Of a stretch of 64,000 nucleotides of DNA, positions 1-13,025 are shown piece by piece. Position numbers and translations under genes: made by a program. The stretch covers positions 3,736,887-3,800,886 of the forward strand of contig OZ024788.1 in the NCBI GenBank assembly GCA_964017065.1. The letters run 5' to 3'. The notes beneath the pieces are model-generated. The model made no database searches. It saw only the letters and a list, made by a program, of their open reading frames with translations, and was not told where the DNA came from. Origin of the DNA: Haliclona indistincta (taxonomy: Eukaryota > Porifera > Demospongiae > Haplosclerida > Chalinidae). The first letter of the stretch is position 1. Each line of letters starts with the position of its first letter.

Positions 1-1109
1 CTTAGCACTGTGATGGATGAAGAAGAGACTAACACTAACAACTCAGTGGAACACTATGATGGCATGGCTAGTCTGTGGACTAGCTAGTCCCAGGCTTGCA
101 TGTTGATGTCGATATCACGATCACAGAGGCTTCTAGCTTTTTACAATGAACAATGTCCAGTTGTCAACAGCACAGGGGTCCTATGGGTATAGCTTACGCC
201 GGGTAGAGTAAGAAACTAGTAGCCTATAGCTCAGTGAGATCGGGTATCATCACCGTCGTCCGGTTCGCGCCTACCGTGGGTCATGATGTCAGCATAGACA
301 GATCAGTGTTATCCAGGGTATGGTATACTGCTTGTTCATACCTCTAGGCTCTAGCTTGCTCGCTGAAGCGCCCAGAGCAGAGAGAAAGCACTGAGAAAGC
401 GAGAACCGAGCTCAGTTTCAAAACTGATGTGGGCGGAGTCAATGATCAGTAGCGACAAGAGGGTTAATTAATTAAGTCGCTAGTCCAAAACGGTCCAAAA
501 ACCATGTTTTTCAAAGATTACTCGCTTCTGGAAGTGTTTGATGCCTATCTAAGAACTAAGTGCACTACCCCAGATATATACACATGCGATGGTGCAAGTT
601 TGATAGTGATTCGTTCACTCAGGACAGCGCTAGGCTTGTCAAAAGAAGAAGAAGAAGAAAGAAGATGAACAATTCGCGTGGGCGGCGATTTTGTTTTACC
701 ACTTTAGAAACGTCTGCCAGCTTCGCCAAAGGTATTTCCATGCTCAGAACAATCGTCTGATCAATCCTAGATGTCTAGAATCTCGAGAAACGCTATAACA
801 GCGAAGATCTGCAAATTCTCTCTGTCTTGATTTTCGTCGTCAAGCAAGCAGTCCCGGCGACTTTAATAGACGTCCTACAAGCGCTTACACTTCAGAGTCA
901 CTTAGAGATAGTTAAAATGCAGTATAGATGTATAATAATAGAGATATGTGCGAAAACCCATTTTCAACATGAGTAGCCGCCATCTTAATTCGAGGTCATC
1001 CCTACATATCATTGCCGATCGGCAATGATAATTAATTAATTGCAATCCGCATGTTTATAAATCTCATGTTTATGTTTATAAATCTCAAATGTCAACCATA
1101 TAATTAATT
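1..1109. repeat. dispersed or segmental repeat, copy 1, ending in a palindrome
   Basis: This stretch is clearly related, with small indels, to 52645-53631, from the shared phrase about a 'gatgaagaagag' start to the terminal palindrome. A third, more diverged relative lies at about 62040-62670. A perfect 24-bp palindrome at 1007-1030 (centre ccgatcgg) marks one end. Short open frames inside it are broken differently in each copy, so I see no protein gene. Beyond 1030 the sequence is AT-rich until the gap. Confidence 0.7.
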
Positions 1110-1309
1110 NNNNNNNNNNNNNNNNNNNNNNNNNNNNNNNNNNNNNNNNNNNNNNNNNNNNNNNNNNNNNNNNNNNNNNNNNNNNNNNNNNNNNNNNNNN
1201 NNNNNNNNNNNNNNNNNNNNNNNNNNNNNNNNNNNNNNNNNNNNNNNNNNNNNNNNNNNNNNNNNNNNNNNNNNNNNNNNNNNNNNNNNNNNNNNNNNNN
1301 NNNNNNNNN
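1110..1309. other. assembly gap (200 N)
   Basis: Exactly 200 unknown bases, a conventional scaffold gap, so the real distance is unknown. The 5' exons of the following transporter copy are not seen on either side. Confidence 0.99.
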
Positions 1310-1385
1310 GCTTCAAAATTATAGTGATCTGCCAACTTTATGTAGCCTTCTTTGTATGCTTCACTGTGCCATTTTTTCATCACAG

Positions 1386-3366
<1,981 letters not shown>

Positions 3367-3623
3367 AAAAAATTTAATGAGTATATAATAATTATTAAGG
3401 AATAAGTAAAGGAGAACCTCCATCTTCAAATACAGTAGTGTGGTAAAGAGTTGAATGCATTGGTGAAAAGTCTAGACTAAAACTTATAGCTGCATACACG
3501 AGCCCCACCCAACAACCACATTTTAACCCATTACGTACTGTAGCTAAGGTCAACCACACCCACAACTAAGCATTACATGCAACGTGTACATGTAGCAGCC
3601 GGGCTAGTCTGCAAAGCTGCGTC
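3367..3623 (+). promoter_or_regulatory. intergenic region upstream of MFS copy B
   Basis: 257 bp separate the end of copy A from the ATG of copy B. It contains the motif agccccacccaacaac, seen again beside the UBL fragment near 10300. No TATA box or other promoter element can be assigned with confidence; its role as promoter is inferred from position. Confidence 0.35.
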
Positions 3624-4522
3624 ATGGCGCGAGATGAAGGCAGTGGTCGTCGCTGCTGTAGCAAGTTTCATGTGAGCAGAAGAATGGTCAGAATATACAT
3701 ATCAGCCTTCGCAATCATGGTAAGAGAGTCCTTCGGAGTTTGGTAAATCTGCGTTGTCATGCTGTCTCGTATTTCTCAGTTTTCCACGGCCTACTCAATC
3801 ACACTCATCTTTCCCTTCCTTCCGTTCATGGTCAGGTTCCTCCTCCCTGAGATTGAGGACACTGATACAGGTACACTAGTCTAACAGACAGTAAGTTAGT
3901 TAGAACTGACTATAGATATCACTATAAAAGTTATTCACTCACCACTCTTGTGTCACTACGTTACTTAGTGCATTTGTCACTTCATGTGTTCTGTTCTCTT
4001 CAGGCAAATATGCTGGAGCTATGGCTTCGTCATTATTCTTTGGACGCTTCGTATCAAAGTGAGTCAGTGTTACCTCCTCCTAGCTGTACGAGCTTCACTC
4101 ACTCATGTGCTGTTTTCATCTTCTCAGTTATATTTGGGGCTCCATTGCTGACTCCAAGGGACGCAAACCTGTGCTAGTGATCAGTGCTATACTAACTGGG
4201 TCAGCCTCTGTAGCATTTGGGTTCAGCAACTCATTTGCTTTGGCTGTCTTCCTAAGATTCCTAGTTGGATTCTTTAATGGTGTGTCGCGTTATTATACAT
4301 TCAGAGCTTCATTTGCTCTTCATCTCTACTCAAGGTATTGTTGGCACTCTTAAAGCATCTCTGTCGGAATCGTCTGACAACACTAATCAGGCATTTGGGA
4401 TGACTGTGCTCACATCAGCATTTGGTACTGGACTAGTTATAGGACCAGCACTGTCAGGAGCTATAGCTGACCCTGTGGGACAATACAACCTCACTATAAC
4501 AGGTGAGACATGCATGAAACAG

Positions 4523-4595
<73 letters not shown>

Positions 4596-7500
4596 GCGTC
4601 AACTTAGCAGATTGAGTTATCTATTAGCCCAGGGCATAATCACTACAGTTCTATGACTCAACTATGCTGACATTTTCTATTGAGGTTGCATCATTATTGT
4701 TGTTGTTCCAGATCCAGTTGTTAACTCCTTCATCACTACATTTCCCTACTCTCTGCCCTGTATTGTGAGTGGTGCGTTGTTTGCAGTATCTGCTGTCATT
4801 GTTATTGTGATCATGCCAGAGACACTAGGACACAACAAGTGAGTAGAGAACCGTGGTTAACACTCTTTGAATTATTCAGCTGTACTTACCAAATGAAATG
4901 TTTTAAGATTACAGAATACTGGGCCAGGTATGCTGTCAGCTGTTTGCAGTTATCAATGCATTTTCTTTGCGTTTCGTGTTGTATTTTGTGTAAGCATAAA
5001 ATAATAAGCTTCTGGAAGAAAATGCAAAGAATGCTGCTTGGTCTGCTTGATAAAGAAAGGCCTTTCGGAGGGATTACTAGAGGTTTTTGTGACATCTCTC
5101 TTCGTCTTTTGAGATGTGTATATGGATTTGGTGTTGGAGCCTCCTCGCTTTACAGCTAGTTCATCATTTCAGGAAATACAAATTCAAAAAGCTCTCTTCA
5201 ATCCCTCCGTTCTGTTGCTATGTACCAAGTTGGCAAGCTGGTGATTTGGTTAATAGTTTTACGATTTGGGCCTGCCTTAGCACCCTAACAGCATTAGGAA
5301 AAGCTTAGATTTTGGCATTTTGCTATAATGTTATACTTTCATAATCTATTGCTCTCAAAGAATTCCAAGTATCAGAACGTAGAGTTAGCTCCTTCACTGC
5401 TTGCAGACAGCACAAAGAAGAAACGCAGGCTGCGCCCATCAAATCAATATCCCGTAACAAAAAGATTGATGAACAATGTCACAGAGCATGAACATTGTCG
5501 TACTTTAGTCATTATTGTCATGATTGCTGTATTCCTTGATCGTAGGAAAAAGACGACTGTAGCTGTTGAACATGATAGATCATCAACCAACTCACAAACT
5601 GATGAGAATACAGAGACACTTGTATCAGATCATGATGACCCAGGCAATGGTGACAATATGGTGTCTACCAAGAAGAGTGAAGTGAACGGGGACATTGAAC
5701 GTGAAAGACTTATTAATGATTACGACAGAGATGTGACAATATCAGTATCTATAGACTCAAGAGTACATCTGACTGATGTGGGGCTATACGGTGATAGTGA
5801 AAGAACTAACAAGAAATTGTCTAATTCGCTGGTTCAGAGAACAGATGAGCAAGATCAAGTGATGACTGAAATTGAGTTAGATAGAATCGGTAATGACTCT
5901 GATCAAGATACTCTATTGGGTGGAGACGGTGACAAGACTCATACCAGTGCTAGCAGAGTAAGATCCCGGCTGATGAAGATGGCAAAAAGCCTTCGCTCTG
6001 GCTTTATCAAATCACTGAAGGACCTCAAGTTTTTCATGAGGTAAAATGCTATCTCGCACATTCGCGAAAAAATTTTCTCCTGCGAAAATTTCCCACTATA
6101 CGGTACATTCTCACAATAGAATAAAAACCTCATTCCAAAGGAAGCCATTTTCTCAAAATTCAGCGCAAAATAAATAATTCCATTCCAAATTGTTTCCCCT
6201 ATGTTTAGAGCATATTGAATACAAGTTCCTGAAGTGCTGAAGAGTTGGGGGTGTGGTGATAAGCAGTGAGACACATGTACAGCTCTGTTCTATGATGCAC
6301 AAGAATTTGTTACTTTAAGCTGTTGGCTGACTGTGACGAACACCTAAATAAAGTCCTTGCCAAAATTTAAAGGTTTAGCTCGCATTTTGGCGAGAACGTA
6401 GCGAAAAATAAATGGCGCCGGATTTTTATGAAATAAATACAGTATAAACATGTCTAATTGGTTGCTTCAATTTATTAGTGATCTACCAAATTTATGTAGC
6501 CGAATTTGTATACTTCACAGTGGCATTTTTTCTCATGACAGTGACAGAACCACTAGATTGTCTGTGTTATCTTATTGTGCCTTCTCGTTCGTGATTATCG
6601 CATTTGATGAGGTGTACCCTCTCTGGTGTGCTACTGAGAGATATCATGGTGAGTTGTACAGCATCATGATTATGTGTCTGTGTGTGTGCGTTGTTGATTA
6701 TTTTCATCATCTGCTATGCAAAGGTGGTCTTGGGTTCAGTCTCGGTCAGATTGGAATATCTCTCAGTGTCATTGGAGGTCTTCTGCTGCCGTTTTCATTC
6801 TTCATATTTCCTCTAGTAAGTGCTCGGGGCAATACTCTTATGTCAAGCCCTTTTCCCTCATAGTTTGAGAAACTCATTGGTTCTATCAACACGTTTCAAT
6901 GTGGTGCTGTCGTGCTATTGTTCTTTATAGTTCTCACACCCAGTCTGCACTACTTTGAAAAGTGAGCCCTCCACAAACTTCAGAATCACTTCACAACTTT
7001 GGTTTTATGTTATTCTGTCTCTTTCTCTCTCTCTCTCGTTATCTCTCTCTCTCTCTCTCTCCCTCCCTCCCTACCCCCCTCTCTCTCTCTCTCTCTCTCT
7101 CTCACTCACTCCATCCCTCCCTCCCTCCCTCCCTCCCTCCCTCTCTCTCTCTCTCTCTCCCTCCCTCCCTCCCTCTCTCTCTCTCTCTCTCTCTCCCTCC
7201 CTCTCCCTCTCTCTCTCCCTCCCTCCCTCCCTCCCTCCCCCTCTCTCTCTCTCCCCAGTGTGTATCTATTATGGTCATTCTTGATCATTATTCTGATGAT
7301 GCTACGGTTGTCAGGAACTATTTGTTTTGGAGCTCTCTTCCTCTTTATCAATAACTCTGTCACGTTTGATAAGCTCGGAGCAGTCAATGGACTAGGGACC
7401 ACTCTCACTGCATTATTCAGGTGACTCAGAGATAGGTATTTACAGTACACAAGATGCATGATAGTTATCATATTGCGGGAAAATATTTTTGAAAAATTAC

Positions 7501-8375
7501 TGACTCTGTTCGTGAAAGTTTTTATGGGATTGTTCAGCAAATATCTTGTTTTGGTGCATTTTCAGATCTATTTTTCTCTCACGAAATTTCCAGCTGTATG
7601 GTAGACTTAGTAGTTTGAGCTAACCAAACCAGCGGTTTGGGTATGTGTAGCTGTAACGTGCATCATGAATTGTCTGAGCTTCTGGGTCAACTTTTGTCCC
7701 TGCCTTAGCGAACACATGCCATTGAGAGTCTGTAGGCGTCGCAGTAAGCTAGCGCAGAGAAAAGAGTCAGTATCTAAAAGTCCAGGCGACTACTTGCCTT
7801 CTTTGAGCCATAACTCTCGAACAGCAACTTTTCAGACAAGTTTTTTACCCATTGGCACTGCTCTTGATTTCATACAACCAGCGGGACAACAAGGTCATAA
7901 CGTTCGCTAACTTTTGACGCACAGCTGTTCACCAGAAAGTCGCCATTTACCGAGCTACAGAGAGGAGATCCACTCCCATACAGCTCTGTTGTGGTCGCCG
8001 CATAACGATATTCACAAGCAACATGATGATATCCACAGTTCATAATCCAACCCACCGTCAAAAAATTATTTTTTCCCTCTTGTATACTGCAGGACAGTAG
8101 CTCCAATTTTTGCTGGTAGTGTCTACTCTGTCTCACTGACTAATGGTCTCGGCTTTCCTCTGAACTACAATCTGATCTTTATCATATTTGGTATCATCAT
8201 GCTGGTAGTGATGGTGATGGTGGCTTGCCTGCCCCAGACCATCAACAAGCAGAAAGTAGTGAACAATGATGAAGATATCGTCAGTAGAGAAACAGAAGAA
8301 CACGAGTTAGTAAACCAGAGACAAGAACAGAAACACTCATCAGTGACGACATCACATGATCATGATAAAGTTTAG
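3624..8375 (+). CDS. ZIFL-like major facilitator superfamily transporter, copy B (intact)
   Basis: Twelve exons: 3624-3719, 3780-3870, 4004-4058, 4128-4279, 4335-4502, 4712-4838, 5546-6040, 6542-6648, 6724-6815, 6864-6961, 7259-7420, 8093-8375. All have GT/AG borders and matching phases, totalling 1926 nt, 641 aa plus stop. Residues about 20-230 form the first transmembrane half with the MFS loop 2-3 signature GSIADSKGRKP and a second motif near GLVIGPALSGAIADP. A roughly 165-residue acidic hydrophilic loop (exon 7) separates it from the second half (LSVLSYCAFSF, PLWCATERY, GGLGFSLGQIG), followed by a polar C-tail. The pattern matches the zinc-induced-facilitator-like/tetracycline-resistance branch of MFS proton-coupled exporters in eukaryotic membranes. 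The substrate cannot be read from sequence. It is the only copy here with every exon intact. Confidence 0.88.
4526..4592 (+). repeat. (TG)n microsatellite at the start of MFS B intron 5
   Basis: An uninterrupted TG run lies 24 bp after the splice donor of exon 5. It is present at the same place in copies C (23724-23814) and D (37322-37411), with different lengths. Confidence 0.95.
7018..7254 (+). repeat. CT/CCCT polypyrimidine intron of MFS B
   Basis: Intron 10 of copy B consists mainly of CT and CCCT runs ending at the acceptor 'ccccag'. It is shorter than in copies A, C and D. Confidence 0.93.
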
Positions 8376-9140
8376 AAGTAATCAATAACAAAAATTATGG
8401 AAAAAATTTATTTATGAATGAGAAAAATGAACATTGATGTACATGTGCAACGTCAGCAAATTGTAGTGAGTTTTTCTAGCTAGTACTGGTTCATTATCAT
8501 AAATAAATTATTAGGTGGAGCTCTAGTCTAGTCTTCTCAGTTTTGCTGAAAGTATACTATAATACTATCTTAAAAATCAGTTTGTGCATTGTAGTAGTAT
8601 TGCATCTGGCGGCTAAGTTTACAAGAATTAGTGTTAAATTATTCAAAATGCAACTACACCATGTATTTGTGGGTGGATCAAGTCTTCAAATGGACTCAAA
8701 ATATGTTCCAGTGATGTATACAGTTGCTACTGTCAATTCCACTACTCTTAATAGCAGTTCAGCACTGCAGTCACTCTACTGATTTACCGATCACTCGGGC
8801 TATCATTTTCCACAAGCCAGTAACATCCATCACCTTACAGCCATACCAGTACTACTACGACCAGAATTCTAATACTCACCAAAAGCTATACATGCATGTG
8901 TGCATTGACATACAGCAGACTTTGAAGGACAAACCGTCTTGTCATTATTGTTTCCAAAGTCCCCCCTAATGCATGGATGATCGCTCTCCAAAGCACGCAA
9001 ATGAACTCAGCTTGCTTGTGCGCACAGGCGACAGCCACTACAGCTACTGTCTGCATAGTGATCGAGGAACGGCAACAATTTGTGTAGAAGAAATTTGTCA
9101 TTTCTAGGAGAGCGAAACAGGACCTTTGACCCCAACCGGA
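8376..9140. repeat. duplicated intergenic segment (partner 32105-32805)
   Basis: From the 'ctagctagtactggttc' phrase near 8475 to 'ccggatattg' near 9140 the sequence is a close copy of 32105-32805, with small indels. Both copies contain a plus-strand coding-like stretch (motifs YVPVMYT, LNSS, YQYYYDQNSN), but frame-shifting indels differ between them and neither gives a complete ORF. This may be a relic of a gene I cannot name. The phrase at its left edge is the end of a polyUBL-DD gene (minus strand), so the segment abuts a lost Death-domain terminus. Confidence 0.6.
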
Positions 9141-9183
9141 TATTGGAAATCGTATGTGATGTCACATTACGTGAAATATGTAA

Positions 9184-9943
9184 ATGGCTGCTCAGGAACA
9201 TGTAGAAAAGCCATTGTTTGCTAACTTTGGTTTTACCATTAAATTTTACAGAAAAGATATTGAAAATGCTGTTTCATTTTCCATCGCTCACCCTTTTGTC
9301 ACTAGTGCTGTGGCTGCAGTCCTTGTCTGTGTGACCATCCTCGCTATCATGGTGACTGCTGGAATGATCAAGTCTAATGATGTATTCTACATCATTTTAG
9401 TGCCAGTTACTGTGGCTGGTAAAACCTTTCTAACAATTGCTCTTGTGATGTATATAAAAGTCACAGCTGTTGTGCTAGTGTGTATCCTTGTTGGTGTTAT
9501 GCTCGGTAGGGCGACAGTGACACAAAAAGAATTGCCTGCAATCTGAAGAGCAAGAAAGTGCTGCTACTTCACCCTCTTCACTGGCACAGCTTAATCCTAA
9601 TGTACACGATGAGTATGAAACAATTGCCCAGTCTGTCTGTACCAGTATGGCGATCAAAGGAGGACATAAGGGCTGGACATTTGCAGTCAGAAGACAGTGT
9701 GATTCCATTACCAAATCCTGTGATGTACTCTGTGGTCTTCAAGCTCTCCATAATCTTGACCTACAATCAAGCAAGAAGAAATGGACATGCCTTGGAGCTG
9801 TTCGTGTCTACGAAAGTCGTCCAGTCAGCCAGCCTAGCACAAACAAAAATCCGTCCATAGGCTTCAAGGTGTTCTGGTCAGAGTCTTATCATACAGGGCA
9901 CTATTGTGGTCCAAACTATTGCTGTTGTTTTGCAGCACATTAG
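9184..9943 (+). CDS. unrecognised membrane protein with cysteine-rich C-terminal domain, apparently in two frames
   Basis: An ATG at 9184 opens a 120-codon frame with three hydrophobic segments (about residues 34-58, 65-87, 89-108), preceded by a short polar N-terminus. The frame ends at TGA 9544. From 9542 another frame continues to 9943 with an acidic linker and a cysteine-rich tail (motifs DSITKSCDVLC, KWTCLGAVRVY, GHYCGPNYCCC). Either a short intron (a possible donor at 9507, gtaggg) or a one-base frameshift joins the halves; I cannot decide. Unlike its left neighbour, this segment has no second copy in the window. I do not recognise the family. The tail could form an extracellular disulphide domain (inference). 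Confidence 0.5.
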
Positions 9944-9987
9944 ATTATGACAAAGTCAATGATATTTTTTGTGTGTGGTAGCTTGTA

Positions 9988-10317
9988 TTAGGAATTGCCA
10001 CGACAGGGATGGTGTTGGTCTTTAAAAATTAACAACCCATTTTTAGAATGAAAAACAAGATAAAGGGTAGACTCATTTCGAATGCTGTAATCAATCAAAG
10101 TGAGACTGTTCTCAACCTGTTTACCAGCAAACACAAGGCTCTGCTGGACAGGTAGAATAATATTATCCATGCTCTTGATCTTCTGCTTCACGATTATAAT
10201 AGAATCAGCTGAATCAACCTCAAGAGTGAGGGTTTTAGAGGTAGTAATCTTGGTAAAAATCAGGAAACTTTTCAGACTGTGAACAGACAGGAAGCATTGA
10301 CGAGCCCCACCCAACAA
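9988..10317 (-). pseudogene. single ubiquitin-like repeat fragment
   Basis: One degenerate UBL repeat (KTLTLEVDSADSI, QQSLVFAGKQ, STLYLVFH) matches repeat units of the polyUBL-DD family but has no neighbouring repeats and no Death domain. The ORF has no convincing ATG start. It appears to be a broken remnant of a gene copy. Confidence 0.65.
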
Positions 10318-10338
10318 CTACTCCAGGAGGTCAACCAC

Positions 10339-10432
10339 ACCCACTAGAAACAGAAGAACAAGTCATGAGTTAGTAAACCAGAGACAAGAACAGAAACACT
10401 CATCAGACATCACATGATCATGATAAAGTTTA
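10339..10432 (+). pseudogene. fragment of MFS transporter exon 12
   Basis: About 90 bp match the C-terminal coding end of the transporters (VNQRQEQKHSS region through the 'gatcatgataaagttt' stop region), with internal deletions. It lies just downstream of UBLDD-1, copying the convergent MFS/UBL-DD arrangement seen intact at 41186-41268. Confidence 0.75.
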
Positions 10433-10505
10433 AAAGTAGTCAATAACAAAAATTATGAAAAATATTAATGAAAGGAAAATATTCCACACAGCTACATGTA
10501 CAACG

Positions 10506-13025
10506 TCAACAAAATTGTTGTGATATGTTTCTAGCTAGTACTGGCTCATTGATAGTAGGCGATTTTAACACTTTGACAACGGTCTCCCAACAGAACGGTC
10601 GCTGAGGGGTGGGGTTCTTCTGCCAGTGATCAAATACTTTCGCAAAGCAAATGAGCAAATTTCCTTGTCTTTCTCTTTCGATAGTAGTAATGGTAGCCAT
10701 TGGTAGGTCTAGTTCAATAGCCATTGCTTCCCACTTGTCAGGAATGGCAGATGCTACGTGTGCTTGAAAAAGACGCATAGTCAGCATTTGTTCATCTGCA
10801 AGACTACGTAAATCAAGAGAATGTGTGAGAGAAGGTTTTTGGCAGCTTTCACTAAAAGGATCGTATTTTATCGCTAAGGTACCACTGGGAAGTTGTAGAG
10901 CGAATCTCATTTTTTCTTTGATATGACACGTTGCCACTCTTTCTTGAACTTTTGTGATAATCTGCTCACCAGTGGTAGTGACTGAGATATTAAAGGTTTC
11001 CTCACAAACAGCAAGCATTATTATGGATCGATGAGTAATGTTGTAGTCAAACAAGCATCGTCCATCTTCTAGTGTTCTGTCAGAGTATGTCAGCAACTGC
11101 TGATCGAGTGGAATCCCTTCTTCATTCTGGATCATCTGCTTGAGACACTCGATAGATTTGGCTGGATCGATGTTAACAGTAACCGTTTTGTCAGAGAGTG
11201 TCTTGATGAAGATCTGTATGACTGATGCTACGTTCGCTTGAAAGTGACGACGGGATTGCTTTTGTTGTTTTGTAGGACTACTTTCAAAACTAGAGTCATT
11301 CTTTACAGCATAAGAACTGGGAAGTTGAACTTCAGCAGCAAGCTTCACTCTCACTCCCTGTGGGACTCTTGTGATAGTGTGATCATCAACGATAGTGACA
11401 GAGATTTGAAAAGATATTATTAGTTTTAATGTGGCTGAATTACCGACACAAAAGGTACGTAGACAGCATTCATCTTCAAGCTCTATTCCATTGTATATGA
11501 GTAACTGCTGGTTAGGTAAAGCTCCCTCTTTCTCATGGATCTCATCTTTGACTTCTGCAATAGTGTCGGTGTTTCTGAAATCAAGTGACAATATGCCATT
11601 AGAGGTCTTAATATGAATGCATATATCATGTGCCAAACGAAGAACAAGGTGAAGAGTTGAATGGCATTGAATATTGTAATCGCTCAAGGAAAGACCATCT
11701 TCAAGTTGCTTGGCAGCAAAGATGAGACGTTGCTGGTTAGGTGGAATGCCCTCCTTGTTCAGAATTTTTATTTTTACATTCTCAATGGTGTCATCTGGAT
11801 CAACCTCAAGAGTGATTGTCTTGCCAGTAAGGGTCTTGACAAAAATCTGAACACCATCACGGCTCAGACGAAGAACAAGGTGAAGTGTTGATTCCTTTTG
11901 AATGTTGTATTCGATCAAAGTACGACAATCCATAAGTTGCTTGTCAGCAAAGACGAGATGTTGCTGGTCAGGTGGAATGCCCTCCTTGTCCTGAATTTTT
12001 TGTTTGACATTCTCAATGGTGTCAGCTGGATCAACCTCAAGAGTGATAGTCTTGCCAGTAAGGGTCTTGACAAAAATCTGCATACCACTGCTCAGACGAA
12101 GAACAAGGTGAAAAGTTGATTCATTTTGAATGTCGTAATCGCTCAAAGTACGACAATCCATAAGTTGCTTGCCAGCAAAGATGAGACGTTGCTGGTCAGG
12201 TGGAATTCTCTCCTTGTTCAGAATTTTTATTTTGACATTCTCAATGGTGTCAGCTAGATCAACCTCAAGAGCGATTGTTTTGCCAGTAATGGTCTTGACA
12301 AAAATCTGCATATCACCTCTCATATGAAGAACAAGATAGAGAGTTGATTCCTTCCAAATGTGGTAATAACCTAGGGTATGATGATCTTCAAGCTCCTTGG
12401 CAGCAAAGATAAGACGCTGCTGAAAAGGTGGACTCCCCTCCTTCTCCTGGATCATCTGCTTAACATATTGAATGGAGTCAGCTGAGACAGTCTTAAGTGT
12501 GACTGTCTTACCGGTAAGCATTTTAATAAAAATTTCCATGGGATTTCTTATGGCATAAGGAGCGAGGTGAACAATTGACTTACTTTGTACGTTATAGTAA
12601 CTCAAGGTATTACCATCCTCAAGCTGCATGCCAGCAAAGACGAGATATTGTCGGTGAGGTGGAAGCACATCTTTGAGATGCTGCTTAACATTCTCGATTG
12701 TGTGATCTGGTTGAACCTCAAGAGTGACTGTGTTGCCAGAAGGGTTTTCAACGAAAATGTGCATTTGACTCTTTAGACGAAGTACAAGGTGAAGCGTCCG
12801 AGTGGAGCCTTTATGATGAATGTTATAATCACTCAAGATACGCTTCTCTTCAAGATGCTGCTCAGCAAAGATGAGGCGCTGCTGGTCAGGTGGTATCCCG
12901 ATCCGGTCCTGAAGCTTTTGCTTGACATTCTCGATGGAGTCATCTGAAGTAACAGTAATAGTTAGCGTCTCGCCGGTTCTGATACTCATTTGACTGTCAG
13001 TTGGCTGCTTGGGAACGCTATTCAT
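10506..13025 (-). CDS. UBLDD-1: eight ubiquitin-like repeats plus C-terminal Death domain
   Basis: An uninterrupted 839-aa ORF starts at ATG 13025. Head-to-tail UBLs occupy about residues 14-86, 87-162, 163-238, 239-314, 315-391, 392-467, 468-540 and 610-680. UBLs 4-6 are very close to ubiquitin ([29 protein letters not shown]). Residues about 740-835 form a Death domain ([35 protein letters not shown]). A linker module is duplicated: the first copy stops after Death-domain helix 1 and runs straight into UBL8. Junctions read LKSQ, RNP, RGD, SSG, SRDG and AHD, so no canonical Gly-Gly/Met junction exists and deubiquitinases should not cut it. No introns or signal peptide. It probably acts as a cytosolic signalling adaptor (inference). 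Confidence 0.9.
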   Translation of the reverse strand: MNSVPKQPTDSQMSIRTGETLTITVTSDDSIENVKQKLQDRIGIPPDQQRLIFAEQHLEEKRILSDYNIHHKGSTRTLHLVLRLKSQMHIFVENPSGNTVTLEVQPDHTIENVKQHLKDVLPPHRQYLVFAGMQLEDGNTLSYYNVQSKSIVHLAPYAIRNPMEIFIKMLTGKTVTLKTVSADSIQYVKQMIQEKEGSPPFQQRLIFAAKELEDHHTLGYYHIWKESTLYLVLHMRGDMQIFVKTITGKTIALEVDLADTIENVKIKILNKERIPPDQQRLIFAGKQLMDCRTLSDYDIQNESTFHLVLRLSSGMQIFVKTLTGKTITLEVDPADTIENVKQKIQDKEGIPPDQQHLVFADKQLMDCRTLIEYNIQKESTLHLVLRLSRDGVQIFVKTLTGKTITLEVDPDDTIENVKIKILNKEGIPPNQQRLIFAAKQLEDGLSLSDYNIQCHSTLHLVLRLAHDICIHIKTSNGILSLDFRNTDTIAEVKDEIHEKEGALPNQQLLIYNGIELEDECCLRTFCVGNSATLKLIISFQISVTIVDDHTITRVPQGVRVKLAAEVQLPSSYAVKNDSSFESSPTKQQKQSRRHFQANVASVIQIFIKTLSDKTVTVNIDPAKSIECLKQMIQNEEGIPLDQQLLTYSDRTLEDGRCLFDYNITHRSIIMLAVCEETFNISVTTTGEQIITKVQERVATCHIKEKMRFALQLPSGTLAIKYDPFSESCQKPSLTHSLDLRSLADEQMLTMRLFQAHVASAIPDKWEAMAIELDLPMATITTIERERQGNLLICFAKVFDHWQKNPTPQRPFCWETVVKVLKSPTINEPVLARNISQQFC

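Noticed and set aside
4387..4602. Thr-His or Cys-Val repeat ORFs
   Set aside because: Produced by the TG microsatellite next to exon 5; also at 23658-23939 and 37198-37425.
11661..12119. Plus-strand ORFs within the polyUBL-DD genes
   Set aside because: Antisense shadows of the ubiquitin-like repeats, which recur because the repeats recur; no independent domain.
10506..13025. Ordinary polyubiquitin precursor gene
   Set aside because: Repeats are highly diverged from one another, most junctions lack Gly-Gly, and the C-terminus is a Death domain instead of one or two extra residues.
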